From Prevotella lacticifex (GTDB lineage: Bacteria > Bacteroidota > Bacteroidia > Bacteroidales > Bacteroidaceae): DNA of 64,000 nucleotides. Below the pieces are notes generated by a model. It worked only from the letters and a program-made list of their open reading frames with translations. It was not told the DNA's origin and made no database searches. The position numbers and the translations under genes were made by a program. Numbering within the stretch: the first letter of the stretch is position 1; every line of letters starts with the position of its first letter. This document shows positions 52,831 through 60,364 of this stretch, in pieces. Location: NCBI RefSeq assembly GCF_019973375.1, contig NZ_BPTV01000004.1:62001-126000 (forward strand). The letters run 5' to 3'.

Positions 52831-55032
52831 TTAGCCCACATTGCAGCAGACCCTCGGCTCACCCCTGCAATTATGTGTAAATTTTCTTAAATTCAGACAT
52901 GCGGCACATGAAAAGGGCCCGTTTCTGGGCTGTTTTTGGCCATTTTGATTAAATATTCTTAATGGGCCAGGTTGTGGGAGTGCCTGTGTGGACCCACCGG
53001 TCTTGCAGGATTCAAAGTATTTTACGACCTTTGCGGCATGTATCTCAAGTACGTCAGACGAGAAAAGCATGTCGGCGGTAAGGTCCTCACACAGAAGTAC
53101 TACCGCCTGACCGAGTCCTACCGCGACAGCAACGGCAAGACCCGGCAGCACATGTTGCTTGCTCTGGGCTATCTGCCTGAACTTCCGACGTTTGAGCAGC
53201 GCGACATGTACATGAGATGCCTCAATGCACTGGTTCTCCGTGGTGAATATATAATATGTGATGATAAAAACGTGTCCTCGAAAGTCAATGATACCTACAA
53301 TGAATTGAAATCGAGAGGACTGATCAACAATATTATCACCAACAGCCGTGATGTGGCCAAGGCAGAGAAGGCCCGTGAGGAACATGAGCGCAAGTGCGGC
53401 TATATCACAACGAAAAGTTTCTTCGACCAAAAGCTTACCAACGCGCGCTCGGTCGGAATGGAGAACGTATGTCTTTCCATACTGAGGAAGCTGGGACTTG
53501 AAAAGTGTCTGATTGACAACGGCCTCAGCCGCGATGAGGCCCGTGTGGCTTTGGTACAGGTTGCGGCTCGGGTTATCTTCCCATGTTCTGAATACCGTAC
53601 GGCCAAGTATTTACGTAATGAATCCTCCCTTTGCGAGATGGTCGGAGTCAACAGTGAGAAAATCACCAAGGACGTGCTCTATGGCAGTGCCCGCAAGCTT
53701 TACGGCATACACAAGGAGATTGAGGACTTCCTGCATGACCGTGTCGTTACCATGTTCGACATCCATGAAAAGATATACCTCCTGGATCTGAGCAACACGT
53801 ATTTTGAGGGCCGTTATACACTGTCTGACCTTTTGGCCCGCGGCCGCAGCAAGGAGAAGCGCACTGACTGCAAGCAGGTCGTATTCGGGGCAGTGGTAAA
53901 CACCGACGGACTGCTTGTGCGTACGGACATCTTCGAAGGCAACGCTGCCGACTACAAATGCATGCAACCAATGATTGACGCCCTCAAAGATGGTACTGAC
54001 AAAGAGAATCTTATCATTGTGATGGATGCCGGGATGTCAGGTGTTGAGAACATCAAATGGCTGAAGGACAACCATTATAAATACATTACCGTCATGCGCG
54101 GCGACAGCGCCTGCACCCCTCTGTCCGAGCGTGTAGTTACGGTGAAGGACGAGAAAAAGCAGGATATAAAGCTCCGCCTTGTCAAACTTGACCGTAAGCC
54201 CGCCGTAAATGCCAAGACAGGAGCCATGGACGATTATACTGGCGACGCATTCCTCCAGGTTGACAGCTATGCCAAAGCTCTGAAAGAGAAGAGTATGGCT
54301 GACCGAACCGATGCACTCTTCGTTGATGGACTAAAAGCCATAGACGCCGGACTCCACAAGGCAGGCGGCACCAAGAAACGTGACAGAGTCCTCGAACGCC
54401 TCGGGCGTTTGGAACAGAAAACCGGCACGGCACATCTAAACTACGACATCCACTTTGAATATGACGAGCACGACACAACCACGGCAATCACCTGGAAACG
54501 CAAGGCCGAACGGGTGGAGAAGCAAAACAGCTTTCATGGAAAATATATCGTGCGTACGAATATCACAGAGAAAGACGAGGAAACTATTTGGAACTATTAT
54601 AATGTAATTCGTACTGTCGAGACCGTATTCAGAGTCCTTAAAAACGATCTGGATATCAGACCGGTATACCACAAAAGCGACGAAGGCATCAAGGCCCATC
54701 TTCACCTGGCCATCCTCGCCTATTGGGTCGTATCCACTGCAAGATACATGTTGCGCAGGGGAGGTATCAAGGCGGAATGGTGGTCTCTGCGGCCTGTCAT
54801 GAACAAGCAGATAGTAGCCACCAGCACAGCCAGTCTGAGCAACGGAGAAAAGATTGCAGTAAGAAAATGCAGTGAGCCGGAAGATGATTTACTACAGATA
54901 TACGACACGCTCAAGGTCGGCCACATTCCGATAAAGGCAAGAAAATTTGTGTGGACCCAAAAAGCGGATTTCAAAAAAAGCGAATCCTGGAAATCAGGGG
55001 GTTAGCTGAAATATAGCTGCAATGTGGGTTAA
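52831..55032 (+). mobile_element. IS1634-family insertion element, copy A
   Basis: Terminal repeats are TTAGCCCACATTGCAGC (52831-52847) and its near-complement GCTGCAATGTGGGTTAA (55016-55032), which agree apart from the G/A at the fourth base. One transposase gene lies inside. Flanking bases do not repeat: AGCTC precedes the element and AGGAG follows, so no target duplication is seen. The right flank is a fragment of an AAA ATPase gene. Confidence 0.8.
53038..55005 (+). CDS. IS1634 family transposase, copy A
   Basis: This DDE transposase of 655 residues starts at MYLKYVRREKH; a TTG further upstream would add 22 doubtful residues. The DDE sites appear as LLDLSNTYFEG, VMDAGMSGVENI, and the Glu in RTVETVFRVLKNDLDI. 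An HxxAYW-like phrase (LHLAILAYWVVS) near the C-terminus is typical of IS1634/IS4 relatives. It differs from copy B by roughly two dozen residues, so the copies are not a very recent duplication. The frame is intact. Confidence 0.9.
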   Translation: MYLKYVRREKHVGGKVLTQKYYRLTESYRDSNGKTRQHMLLALGYLPELPTFEQRDMYMRCLNALVLRGEYIICDDKNVSSKVNDTYNELKSRGLINNIITNSRDVAKAEKAREEHERKCGYITTKSFFDQKLTNARSVGMENVCLSILRKLGLEKCLIDNGLSRDEARVALVQVAARVIFPCSEYRTAKYLRNESSLCEMVGVNSEKITKDVLYGSARKLYGIHKEIEDFLHDRVVTMFDIHEKIYLLDLSNTYFEGRYTLSDLLARGRSKEKRTDCKQVVFGAVVNTDGLLVRTDIFEGNAADYKCMQPMIDALKDGTDKENLIIVMDAGMSGVENIKWLKDNHYKYITVMRGDSACTPLSERVVTVKDEKKQDIKLRLVKLDRKPAVNAKTGAMDDYTGDAFLQVDSYAKALKEKSMADRTDALFVDGLKAIDAGLHKAGGTKKRDRVLERLGRLEQKTGTAHLNYDIHFEYDEHDTTTAITWKRKAERVEKQNSFHGKYIVRTNITEKDEETIWNYYNVIRTVETVFRVLKNDLDIRPVYHKSDEGIKAHLHLAILAYWVVSTARYMLRRGGIKAEWWSLRPVMNKQIVATSTASLSNGEKIAVRKCSEPEDDLLQIYDTLKVGHIPIKARKFVWTQKADFKKSESWKSGG

Positions 55033-55149
55033 AGGAGGAACTAAACCCTCTATGAGGCTGTCTTTTCAATATTCGAGATAGTACTCGCAAGATACGTCTA
55101 CTAACTGCTTTAGCTCCTTTATTTCTCTTTCCCTTCCTATTATAGACAT
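55030..55149 (-). pseudogene. N-terminal fragment of an AAA ATPase gene
   Basis: From an ATG at 55149 the minus strand reads MSIIGREREIKELKQLV, closely matching the start of the DUF234-type ATPase at 37004-38464 (IIGREKEQKELRSW). It diverges just after the point where the Walker A region should follow, ends at a TGA, and abuts IS1634 copy A. The rest of the gene is missing, which suggests an IS-mediated deletion. Confidence 0.7.
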
Positions 55150-55680
55150 GTCTTTTTATTTTTCTACAAGGGTACCAATTTTATTAATCTGAGAAAAACA
55201 AAACGCTATTTTTAATCTTTAAATCTTATTTTATTTATTAACCCTGGTTCAAGTGTTCTATCTTCAAATATCTTGTCAAACAAACATGAATATCATTAGA
55301 TATAAGGTAAGATTATAAAAGTTCAATCATTATAACAACTCACAAAAAGAACCCAGCACCAAAAGGTGCTGGGGAAGCCTTAAGCTTTTATCCTTTGTCT
55401 ATCCTTTTTCCATGCATGCCATAATAACAGCACGTCAAACAAGATACTTGGAATTGCGAACTAAGGACAGAAGATTCCCGCAAGAGTCAGTAATATCGAA
55501 ATACTACTAGTAAAATACGGATTATCTAATAATCTCCATGAAGCCTGGGCTATCTTTTTTAGCCCAGACTAGAAAAATACAAATATACTCTTCATAATCT
55601 CGACAAATTAAAGTCAGTTGATTTAAGCTCGGAGTCCCTATCGAGCTACTGACCGGTTAAACATTGGACTCTTGTCAAAG
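55150..55680. other. AT-rich spacer with hairpins downstream of the 5S gene
   Basis: No gene is supported. It contains a strong terminator-like hairpin (55342-55374, listed separately) and an inverted pair GGGCT/AGCCC around 55546-55563 with an internal T-run. Next to the 5S is a nested stem formed by AGCTCG and CGAGCT inside GTCAGT/ACTGAC (about 55613-55654). These look like transcript ends of the minus-strand 5S unit. No tRNA was recognised. Confidence 0.4.
55342..55374 (-). terminator. Rho-independent terminator, minus strand
   Basis: A perfect 9-bp stem, CCCAGCACC/GGTGCTGGG, with an AAAA/TTTT loop. On the minus strand it is followed by TTCTTTTTG, so it would end transcription from the 5S/gtr side. 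Confidence 0.65.
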
Positions 55681-55788
55681 GCGGCTACCTGCTCTCCCAC
55701 AAAACATTGCAGTACCATCGGCGCAAATGGGCTTAACTTCTCTGTTCGAAATGGGAAGAGGTGTGCCCCCACCGCAATGACCACCTGA
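55681..55788 (-). rRNA. rrf: 5S ribosomal RNA (orphan)
   Basis: The minus strand carries the conserved 5S core: CACACCTCTTCCCATTTCGA, AACAGAGAAGTTAAGC, CGCCGATGGTACTGC and TGGGAGAGCAGGTAGCCGCC. These make helices I-V with matching ends (GGTGGTC near 55780, GCCGCC near 55682). In normal operons a 23S gene lies just upstream, but here the upstream neighbour is a glycosyltransferase gene whose stop codon is two bases away. The 5S gene is therefore separated from any 16S or 23S in this window. Ends are accurate to a few bases. Confidence 0.88.
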
Positions 55789-55789
55789 T

Positions 55790-57061
55790 TTATTTGTTCC
55801 CTTTCTCAAGTCTATTTGAAATATAGTATGCTACCCATATACATAAGATAAACATGTAAGGATAGTGATACCGATGCTCCATTGGGAACAAGCAAGTACC
55901 ACCTATGCCAAGTAATAGAATCAAGAGCATTATTCCTTTCCCAGAAAGGATTTCTTTTCTATACTTCACGATGCTTATTAGGAAAAGTACACAGACCACA
56001 TAATAAACAATGCTGTAGCACATTCGAATTGCTTGGCACACTATCATACGTGTCTTGCTGCCAGAAGCAATGGCGTATGTTGGATTATCTAAATGGTCAG
56101 GTAGAAAATTAGGCACAGACCAAACGTCCTTGTTCCACATTATGAAGACTCTTTCTCCACACAAAACCAAATATCTAAAAGGATGTTCTTTTATCCATGA
56201 CACAGCCATACTCATCCAAATTGAATCGCGCTCAGCAAACGTATATTTGGAGCTTAAATATGGATGTCCTATTCCATCAGACTTGTAAAATATGGAATGT
56301 TCTGGTAGTGGTGTGGCTTTATCATAGGCCGTCATTAGCAAATTATATCCTCCAGTTGTAGAACTGACTATTGGCGTTCCAAGCCTTTGTTGGTTTATTT
56401 CGCCCAAAGCAATTAAGGGTATTGCAAAACAAGCTATTGTTATGAGAGAATTGCGAAGCCATTTTCTCTTTACATAAATATAATAGACGATTGAAGCAAC
56501 CAAGAACGCTAAAACTAAAGGCCTTACGGTATATGCAACTGCATATAATATACCGGCAGAAATCAATGGTATTGGCTTCGCTTTTAAACTTATGACAAAA
56601 CCAGTAAGAGCAAGGAATAAATATAAAATCTCACTGCCCAGTACTACTGGGGCAAAGATATTTGCCAATATAATTGCATAACACACACCGGCTATATATC
56701 CTACAGTCTTATTAAAGAATTTCTCTCCTAGGTAAACTGTCTCAAGCAATATAGCGATGTTCATTATAATGTTAAGGAAGAGAAATATTCGTACATCTCC
56801 AAAAACGGCATATATAGGAATTAGGAAATTCACTAGACCTGGGGCTTGGACATAAACATCATGCAGATTGTTAATAGATGGATAGAATGTACCTTCGTTG
56901 TAACATTGAATGGCATGTCTTGTGTAGCCTAAAGCATCTGGTCCCATTTCATTATTATAGCAACCTATAACACAAGCAAGTTGAACAATTCCCCATACAA
57001 CTACGAATATAGGGAACCATCTAGTTGATCTTTTTCTTAATATATTACTGTTCTTTTCCAT
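55790..57061 (-). CDS. Polytopic glycosyltransferase (GT39/GT83-like), GtrC-position protein
   Basis: This 423-residue protein has about ten membrane segments and an early acidic motif in the first periplasmic loop (NNEMGPDALGYTRHAIQC), as in ArnT/PMT-type (GT-C fold) transferases that use lipid-linked sugars. Its place after gtrB and gtrA homologues matches the third, specificity-determining gene of gtrABC serotype-conversion loci, which moves a sugar from the lipid carrier to O-antigen or another surface glycan. Sugar and acceptor are unknown. It is strikingly AT-rich compared with core genes, suggesting horizontal origin. Its stop codon touches the 5S gene, and its start overlaps the GtrA gene by 17 bases. 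Confidence 0.8.
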   Translation of the reverse strand: MEKNSNILRKRSTRWFPIFVVVWGIVQLACVIGCYNNEMGPDALGYTRHAIQCYNEGTFYPSINNLHDVYVQAPGLVNFLIPIYAVFGDVRIFLFLNIIMNIAILLETVYLGEKFFNKTVGYIAGVCYAIILANIFAPVVLGSEILYLFLALTGFVISLKAKPIPLISAGILYAVAYTVRPLVLAFLVASIVYYIYVKRKWLRNSLITIACFAIPLIALGEINQQRLGTPIVSSTTGGYNLLMTAYDKATPLPEHSIFYKSDGIGHPYLSSKYTFAERDSIWMSMAVSWIKEHPFRYLVLCGERVFIMWNKDVWSVPNFLPDHLDNPTYAIASGSKTRMIVCQAIRMCYSIVYYVVCVLFLISIVKYRKEILSGKGIMLLILLLGIGGTCLFPMEHRYHYPYMFILCIWVAYYISNRLEKGNK

Positions 57062-57485
57062 TATTATTGATATTATCTCCTTTAAATGCCCAAAGTTTCT
57101 GTCCGAAATAATTCAGTATTACAAACAATACTGCTCCTACTGCCATAGCGATGTTGTCTTTTAAGGTAGTGCTATATGAATCTAAAAGTGCTCCGATTAA
57201 CGGCTTTGCCAATCCATATGCGACCAAATAACAAGCAATTATATTTATAGTGAATTTCACAGCAGATTTTCTATAGCTACCTTTATAACGAAACGTAAAT
57301 TTGCGATTTAGAAAATAGCTAAGGATACTCGCTAGTATATAATTTAGCGCTGATGAAATCCAATAGCTTAACCCTATTGCATTATAGCAGACAAACATTA
57401 TTGTCGTTCCGACGATAGTGTTTATTATGCCTACTATAACAAAACGGCTAAATGTTAATCCTAATAAATCTTTGATAGACCTCAT
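57045..57485 (-). CDS. gtrA: GtrA family membrane protein
   Basis: This 146-residue protein has four predicted membrane helices, with the family phrases FSRFVIVGIINTIVGTTIMF, ILASILSYFLNRKFTFR and ILNYFGQKLWAFKG. GtrA proteins are thought to flip a polyprenyl-phosphate sugar across the inner membrane. It overlaps the upstream GT2 gene by four bases and the downstream transferase by 17, so all three are translationally coupled. Confidence 0.9.
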   Translation of the reverse strand: MRSIKDLLGLTFSRFVIVGIINTIVGTTIMFVCYNAIGLSYWISSALNYILASILSYFLNRKFTFRYKGSYRKSAVKFTINIIACYLVAYGLAKPLIGALLDSYSTTLKDNIAMAVGAVLFVILNYFGQKLWAFKGDNINNNGKEQ

Positions 57486-58429
57486 TTCAGCTTGTCTTTA
57501 TTTCCACAATGATATTCTTGTACCAAATACACGGGTCTGTGTTTACTTTCATTGAAGACTTTTCCCAAATATTCACCAAGCACTCCTATAGAGAACAATT
57601 GTATTCCGCCAAGGAAAACTATGACGCAAATCAATGTAGGGAAACCTGCCACAGGATCTCCCCATATACTAACTTTTATTAGCGTCCATATTAAATAGCA
57701 CATTGCAGCAAACCCTATAAGAATACCAGAATAAGTAGCCCATCTAAGTGGAGCTGTTGTAAATGAAGTAAGACCTTCAATCGCCAATCCCGCCAACTGA
57801 AAGAAGTTCCAATGCGTAGATCCATATTGTCGATCTTGTCTGTCGAATAAGATTTCTTTCTTCCTATAACCAATCCAAGAGAACAAGCCCTTAGTATAAC
57901 GTTCACGTTCCCTTAGATGTCTTAGAGCCTCTATACAGCGGTGATCAAGAAGGCGAAAATCACCAACATTCTTAAGAACATCAAAACGTGTACTCTTATC
58001 TAAAAGCCAATAGAAGAGAAGAGATAGTTTTCTTCTCAGCCAGCTCTCTTTCCCTCTGTCTCTTCTTTTAGCATAGACATCATCATACCCTTCTTCCCAA
58101 TATTTTAGCATATCAGGGATTAACGATGGAGGATCTTGCAGGTCTGCATCCATAAGAACCATACAGTCTCCCTTTACATAATCGAATCCTGCAAGCATGG
58201 CATTTTCTTTGCCAAAGTTCCTTGAAAGGCTTACAAAACTAATTCTGTCATCCTTATCAGCTAAATCCCTAATAATGGACAAAGTTTTGTCACGACTTCC
58301 ATCATCGATGAATAATATTTCCCAATGATATTGCGACAAAGGGGCAATAATCTCCGTAACACTTTCGTAAAAGTGTGGCAGAGACTCTTGCTCGTTAAAA
58401 CAAGGAACTACAATAGATACTAAATTCAT
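57482..58429 (-). CDS. gtrB: GtrB-like family 2 glycosyltransferase (polyprenyl-phosphate sugar synthase)
   Basis: This 315-residue enzyme has an N-terminal GT2 domain (SIVVPCFNEQESLPHFYES, the DDGSRDKT motif, and the D-x-D-like MDADLQDPP). A QDRQYGSTHWNFFQLAGLAI region follows, then two C-terminal membrane helices, as in GtrB/DPMS proteins. It would load a sugar from its nucleotide donor onto polyprenyl phosphate at the inner membrane. It starts 11 bases after a small gene and is coupled to gtrA. Confidence 0.9.
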   Translation of the reverse strand: MNLVSIVVPCFNEQESLPHFYESVTEIIAPLSQYHWEILFIDDGSRDKTLSIIRDLADKDDRISFVSLSRNFGKENAMLAGFDYVKGDCMVLMDADLQDPPSLIPDMLKYWEEGYDDVYAKRRDRGKESWLRRKLSLLFYWLLDKSTRFDVLKNVGDFRLLDHRCIEALRHLRERERYTKGLFSWIGYRKKEILFDRQDRQYGSTHWNFFQLAGLAIEGLTSFTTAPLRWATYSGILIGFAAMCYLIWTLIKVSIWGDPVAGFPTLICVIVFLGGIQLFSIGVLGEYLGKVFNESKHRPVYLVQEYHCGNKDKLK

Positions 58430-58440
58430 CGCTATAAAGT

Positions 58441-58695
58441 TTATTGCCGATCTCTAACTTTATCAAATCCGAATTCAACTCTTTTTATCTCACCGTTTTT
58501 AGTCGATTCTGTCTTTATAGGACCTCCATTCCATTCTGCGTGCCATCCTTTCTCCATTGTTTCAGAAAGAGATTTGCAGGATTCCTTAATAATAGTTTCT
58601 TCTGTCTGTCTTTGAGAAAGATCATCGACTTGTGCACTTACAATACCTTTGTTTCTTTTCTCATCAGAATTGACATTAATAGATTTAATGTTCAT
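58441..58695 (-). CDS. Small hydrophilic protein of unknown function at the head of the gtr operon
   Basis: 84 residues from the ATG at 58695 (MNIKSINVNSDEK), charged and without membrane segment or cysteine pairs, apart from one Cys. The frame is open further upstream, but that part overlaps the structured-RNA terminator and is unlikely to be translated. The leader AAAGAAATAATA before the ATG is a plausible Bacteroidota initiation region. It is 11 bases from gtrB. I do not recognise the family. Confidence 0.6.
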   Translation of the reverse strand: MNIKSINVNSDEKRNKGIVSAQVDDLSQRQTEETIIKESCKSLSETMEKGWHAEWNGGPIKTESTKNGEIKRVEFGFDKVRDRQ

Positions 58696-58765
58696 TATTA
58701 TTTCTTTATGACAAAGCACCTCCCTTGCTTGTCGGTCAAAATATAAAAGTTTAGGTATATACACG

Positions 58766-58860
58766 AAAAAAGCGTGGGAGTTCAATCTGTTACTCGTCCC
58801 ACACTCAGAGGCTTCTGGCATCGCCTAATCCCGTTGAACGAGTAACTCTGAAGCCCACGC
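58766..58860 (-). terminator. Intrinsic terminator ending the structured RNA
   Basis: A GCGTGGG/CCCACGC stem closes an internal domain (TTACTCGT/ACGAGTAA) and is followed by TTTTTT on the minus strand. The large domain in the loop makes it more elaborate than a simple terminator. Confidence 0.5.
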
Positions 58861-59156
58861 CTGTATGTATATCACACCTTAGAGCATACCTTATAAAAAT
58901 AAGGTACACAGCTAAGGCTTGGTGAATACACACCTATGGGCATTCATCGTTACTTCGATCTTGACGGGATTGAAATCTGCCAGAATTTCTGAGTGTCAAG
59001 AACAAAGCGTCAGATAAACGCCTTAATCATATATATGCTCCCCACTGTCAAACGGTCTCTCTTAGACTGCCCTTCCCCACCTGGATGGCTTCTGCATTGC
59101 GGACGGCCACGAGGGCCACACCCTGCATCAGCCGATAGGATTTCGGACGTGGTTCA
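58766..59156 (-). ncRNA. Candidate structured non-coding RNA or long leader (~390 nt)
   Basis: On the minus strand a -7 box (59163-59170) is followed by about 390 bases with many paired segments. They are CCACG/CGTGG near the 5' end, GCGT/ACGC, TTGAC/GTCAA, CCTTAG/CTAAGG enclosing TACCTTA/TAAGGTA, and TTACTCGT/ACGAGTAA. A terminal stem GCGTGGG/CCCACGC (58854-58860 with 58772-58778) is followed by six T, a good terminator. I see none of the hallmark motifs of RNase P, tmRNA tRNA-like ends, SRP RNA or common riboswitches. It could be an independent RNA or an attenuating leader of the gtr operon. Ends are estimates. Confidence 0.5.
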
Positions 59157-59162
59157 CAAGGG

Positions 59163-59170
59163 CAAATTTA
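59163..59170 (-). promoter_or_regulatory. -7 promoter box (TAAATTTG) upstream of the structured RNA
   Basis: An exact TAnnTTTG match on the minus strand; no protein start codon follows for over 400 bases, which supports an RNA product. Confidence 0.45.
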
Positions 59171-59344
59171 CAAAGAAATATTGAAAAAACTAAAAAATTA
59201 GCAAGAAATTTTTAATATTGTAGAGAAAAAGATGTTTTTCCTAACTTTATGCATGGAATCGGTATACATGCGCATGTGCACGGTCAAGAGTACTAATACT
59301 ATTACTCACAGACTCATATTATAAAAAATGTGCGTCCGTAAGTT

Positions 59345-59740
59345 TTACGTTTTACGACGTAAACAAAAAGTGCGAGTTATCTTAATCGGCTGTTGGAAGT
59401 CCACACTGTACTCATTGTGGGTTAAGCCAAAAAAGGTTTGAAAAATCTGCATAACAAAGAATATTCGTTGTTGGAGGGTGTAGTCATGATGGGCAATGGC
59501 ATTATGCATCACCTCGCGGATAGTATACTCGTCATACTGCATCATGGTATCGGGAAAGAGCGTGCCGCCGGGCAACTCTCGCATGGTCATATTCGTATCT
59601 TAGCCAGTACCTTATCGACAGTCAATATAAAAGGTATCCGTGAAGTAGTCATAGTCTATAACATTTCTGTCCTTGTCCTCCAAACTCCATGTTATCTGAG
59701 CCACGGCAGGATAGATCTTCTGTTGACCGCACTGTGGTCA
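59345..59740 (-). pseudogene. Frameshifted fragment of an AlbA_2/RecG-like ATP-binding protein gene
   Basis: Three consecutive frames on the minus strand give pieces of one protein: IYPAVAQITWSLEDKDRNV, then VDKVLAKIR, then TMRELPGGTLFPDTM and YDEYTIREVMHNAIAHHDY. These are characteristic of the C-terminal half of AlbA_2-containing ATP-binding proteins (RecG-like HTH transcriptional regulators). Stops and frame changes separate the pieces, and similarity ends after TLQQRI (about 59455). The gene is clearly decayed. Confidence 0.7.
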
Positions 59741-59806
59741 TAGGATGACCGCAGCCTGGTCATAGGATGACCGCAGCCTGGTCATAGGATGACCACAGCT
59801 TGGTCA
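59734..59806. repeat. 22-bp tandem repeat with palindromic core, about 3.3 copies
   Basis: GGTCATAGGATGACC followed by GCAGCCT or ACAGCTT repeats three times, then GGTCATTCT. Each core is an inverted repeat (GGTCAT/ATGACC). It lies at the 5' end of the decayed AlbA_2 fragment. Confidence 0.75.
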
Positions 59807-59894
59807 TTCTACGATTATCTGTTGGTAAAATTTTGGTCCTTTTTATTTATAGCAAGTTTTATAACTAAAATTTGACTTTCTGATTAAAATAATG

Positions 59895-59902
59895 TAATTT
59901 TG
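59895..59902 (+). promoter_or_regulatory. -7 promoter box (TAATTTTG) for the DUF3791 pair
   Basis: An exact match 24 bases before the ATG at 59926. Confidence 0.5.
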
Positions 59903-59925
59903 CAACGAGAAGAAAATATGTGACT

Positions 59926-60135
59926 ATGAACAAAATAAGGTACATTAATATGTGTATTGTTGAGTTCGCTAAGAAGTTCAAGATGTCGACCAAGATTGCA
60001 TTCAACTATCTAAAGCGATATAAGGGCTTGGATTTCTTAGACAAGTGCTATGAGGCTGAACACCAGATGTCACTGTCAGATTCTCTAAACGACCTTATTG
60101 TTGTTTGTAAGCGAAATGGAGGGACGCTTGGATGA
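59926..60135 (+). CDS. DUF3791 domain protein
   Basis: This 69-residue helical protein begins MNKIRYINMCIVEFAKKF and contains KIAFNYLKRYKGLDFLDKCYEAEH, the usual DUF3791 pattern. Such genes often occur as pairs beside a DUF3990 toxin-like gene in Bacteroidota and are regarded as toxin-antitoxin-like. No DUF3990 gene is present here, so the set may be incomplete. The start is the ATG at 59926; a GTG six bases upstream is less likely. It overlaps the next gene by 20 bases. Confidence 0.75.
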   Translation: MNKIRYINMCIVEFAKKFKMSTKIAFNYLKRYKGLDFLDKCYEAEHQMSLSDSLNDLIVVCKRNGGTLG

Positions 60136-60364
60136 TACTATAATTAATAGTGATGTTGAAGAAATGGTAAAATATCTTCAGGATGATTACCATCTCTCTA
60201 CAATTGATGCTTTTGACAAGATATACAATTCTACTATATATCAAAAGTTGTTGAACACCCAAACGGGACTCTACTTAGAGAGCCCCGCCTATATATACAG
60301 TTACTTAACCCACATTGCAGCAGACCATCGACTCACCCCTGCTATTATGTGTAAATTTTCTTAA
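60116..60364 (+). pseudogene. Second DUF3791-like gene, 3' end cut by IS1634 copy B
   Basis: From the ATG at 60116 it reads MEGRLDDTIINSDVEEMVKYL and then SPAYIYSYL, a typical partner of DUF3791. At 60305 the sequence enters the terminal repeat of IS1634 copy B, and the last 20 codons to the stop at 60364 are IS sequence. The natural C-terminus (a few residues) is lost. The truncated protein might still fold. Confidence 0.65.

Noticed and set aside
52972..53037. N-terminal extension of IS1634 transposase from a TTG codon
   Set aside because: It precedes the natural MYLKYVRR start and reads through a non-conserved leader; the ATG start is better supported in both copies.
58766..59156. RNase P RNA or tmRNA
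   Set aside because: Length fits, but the GAGGAAAGTCC-type core of RNase P and the tRNA-like ends and tag of tmRNA are absent on both strands.
59221..59340. Possible remnant of a 23S rRNA 3' end (GAGTACTAATACT)
   Set aside because: Only about ten bases resemble the conserved end and the surrounding sequence does not match; most likely chance.
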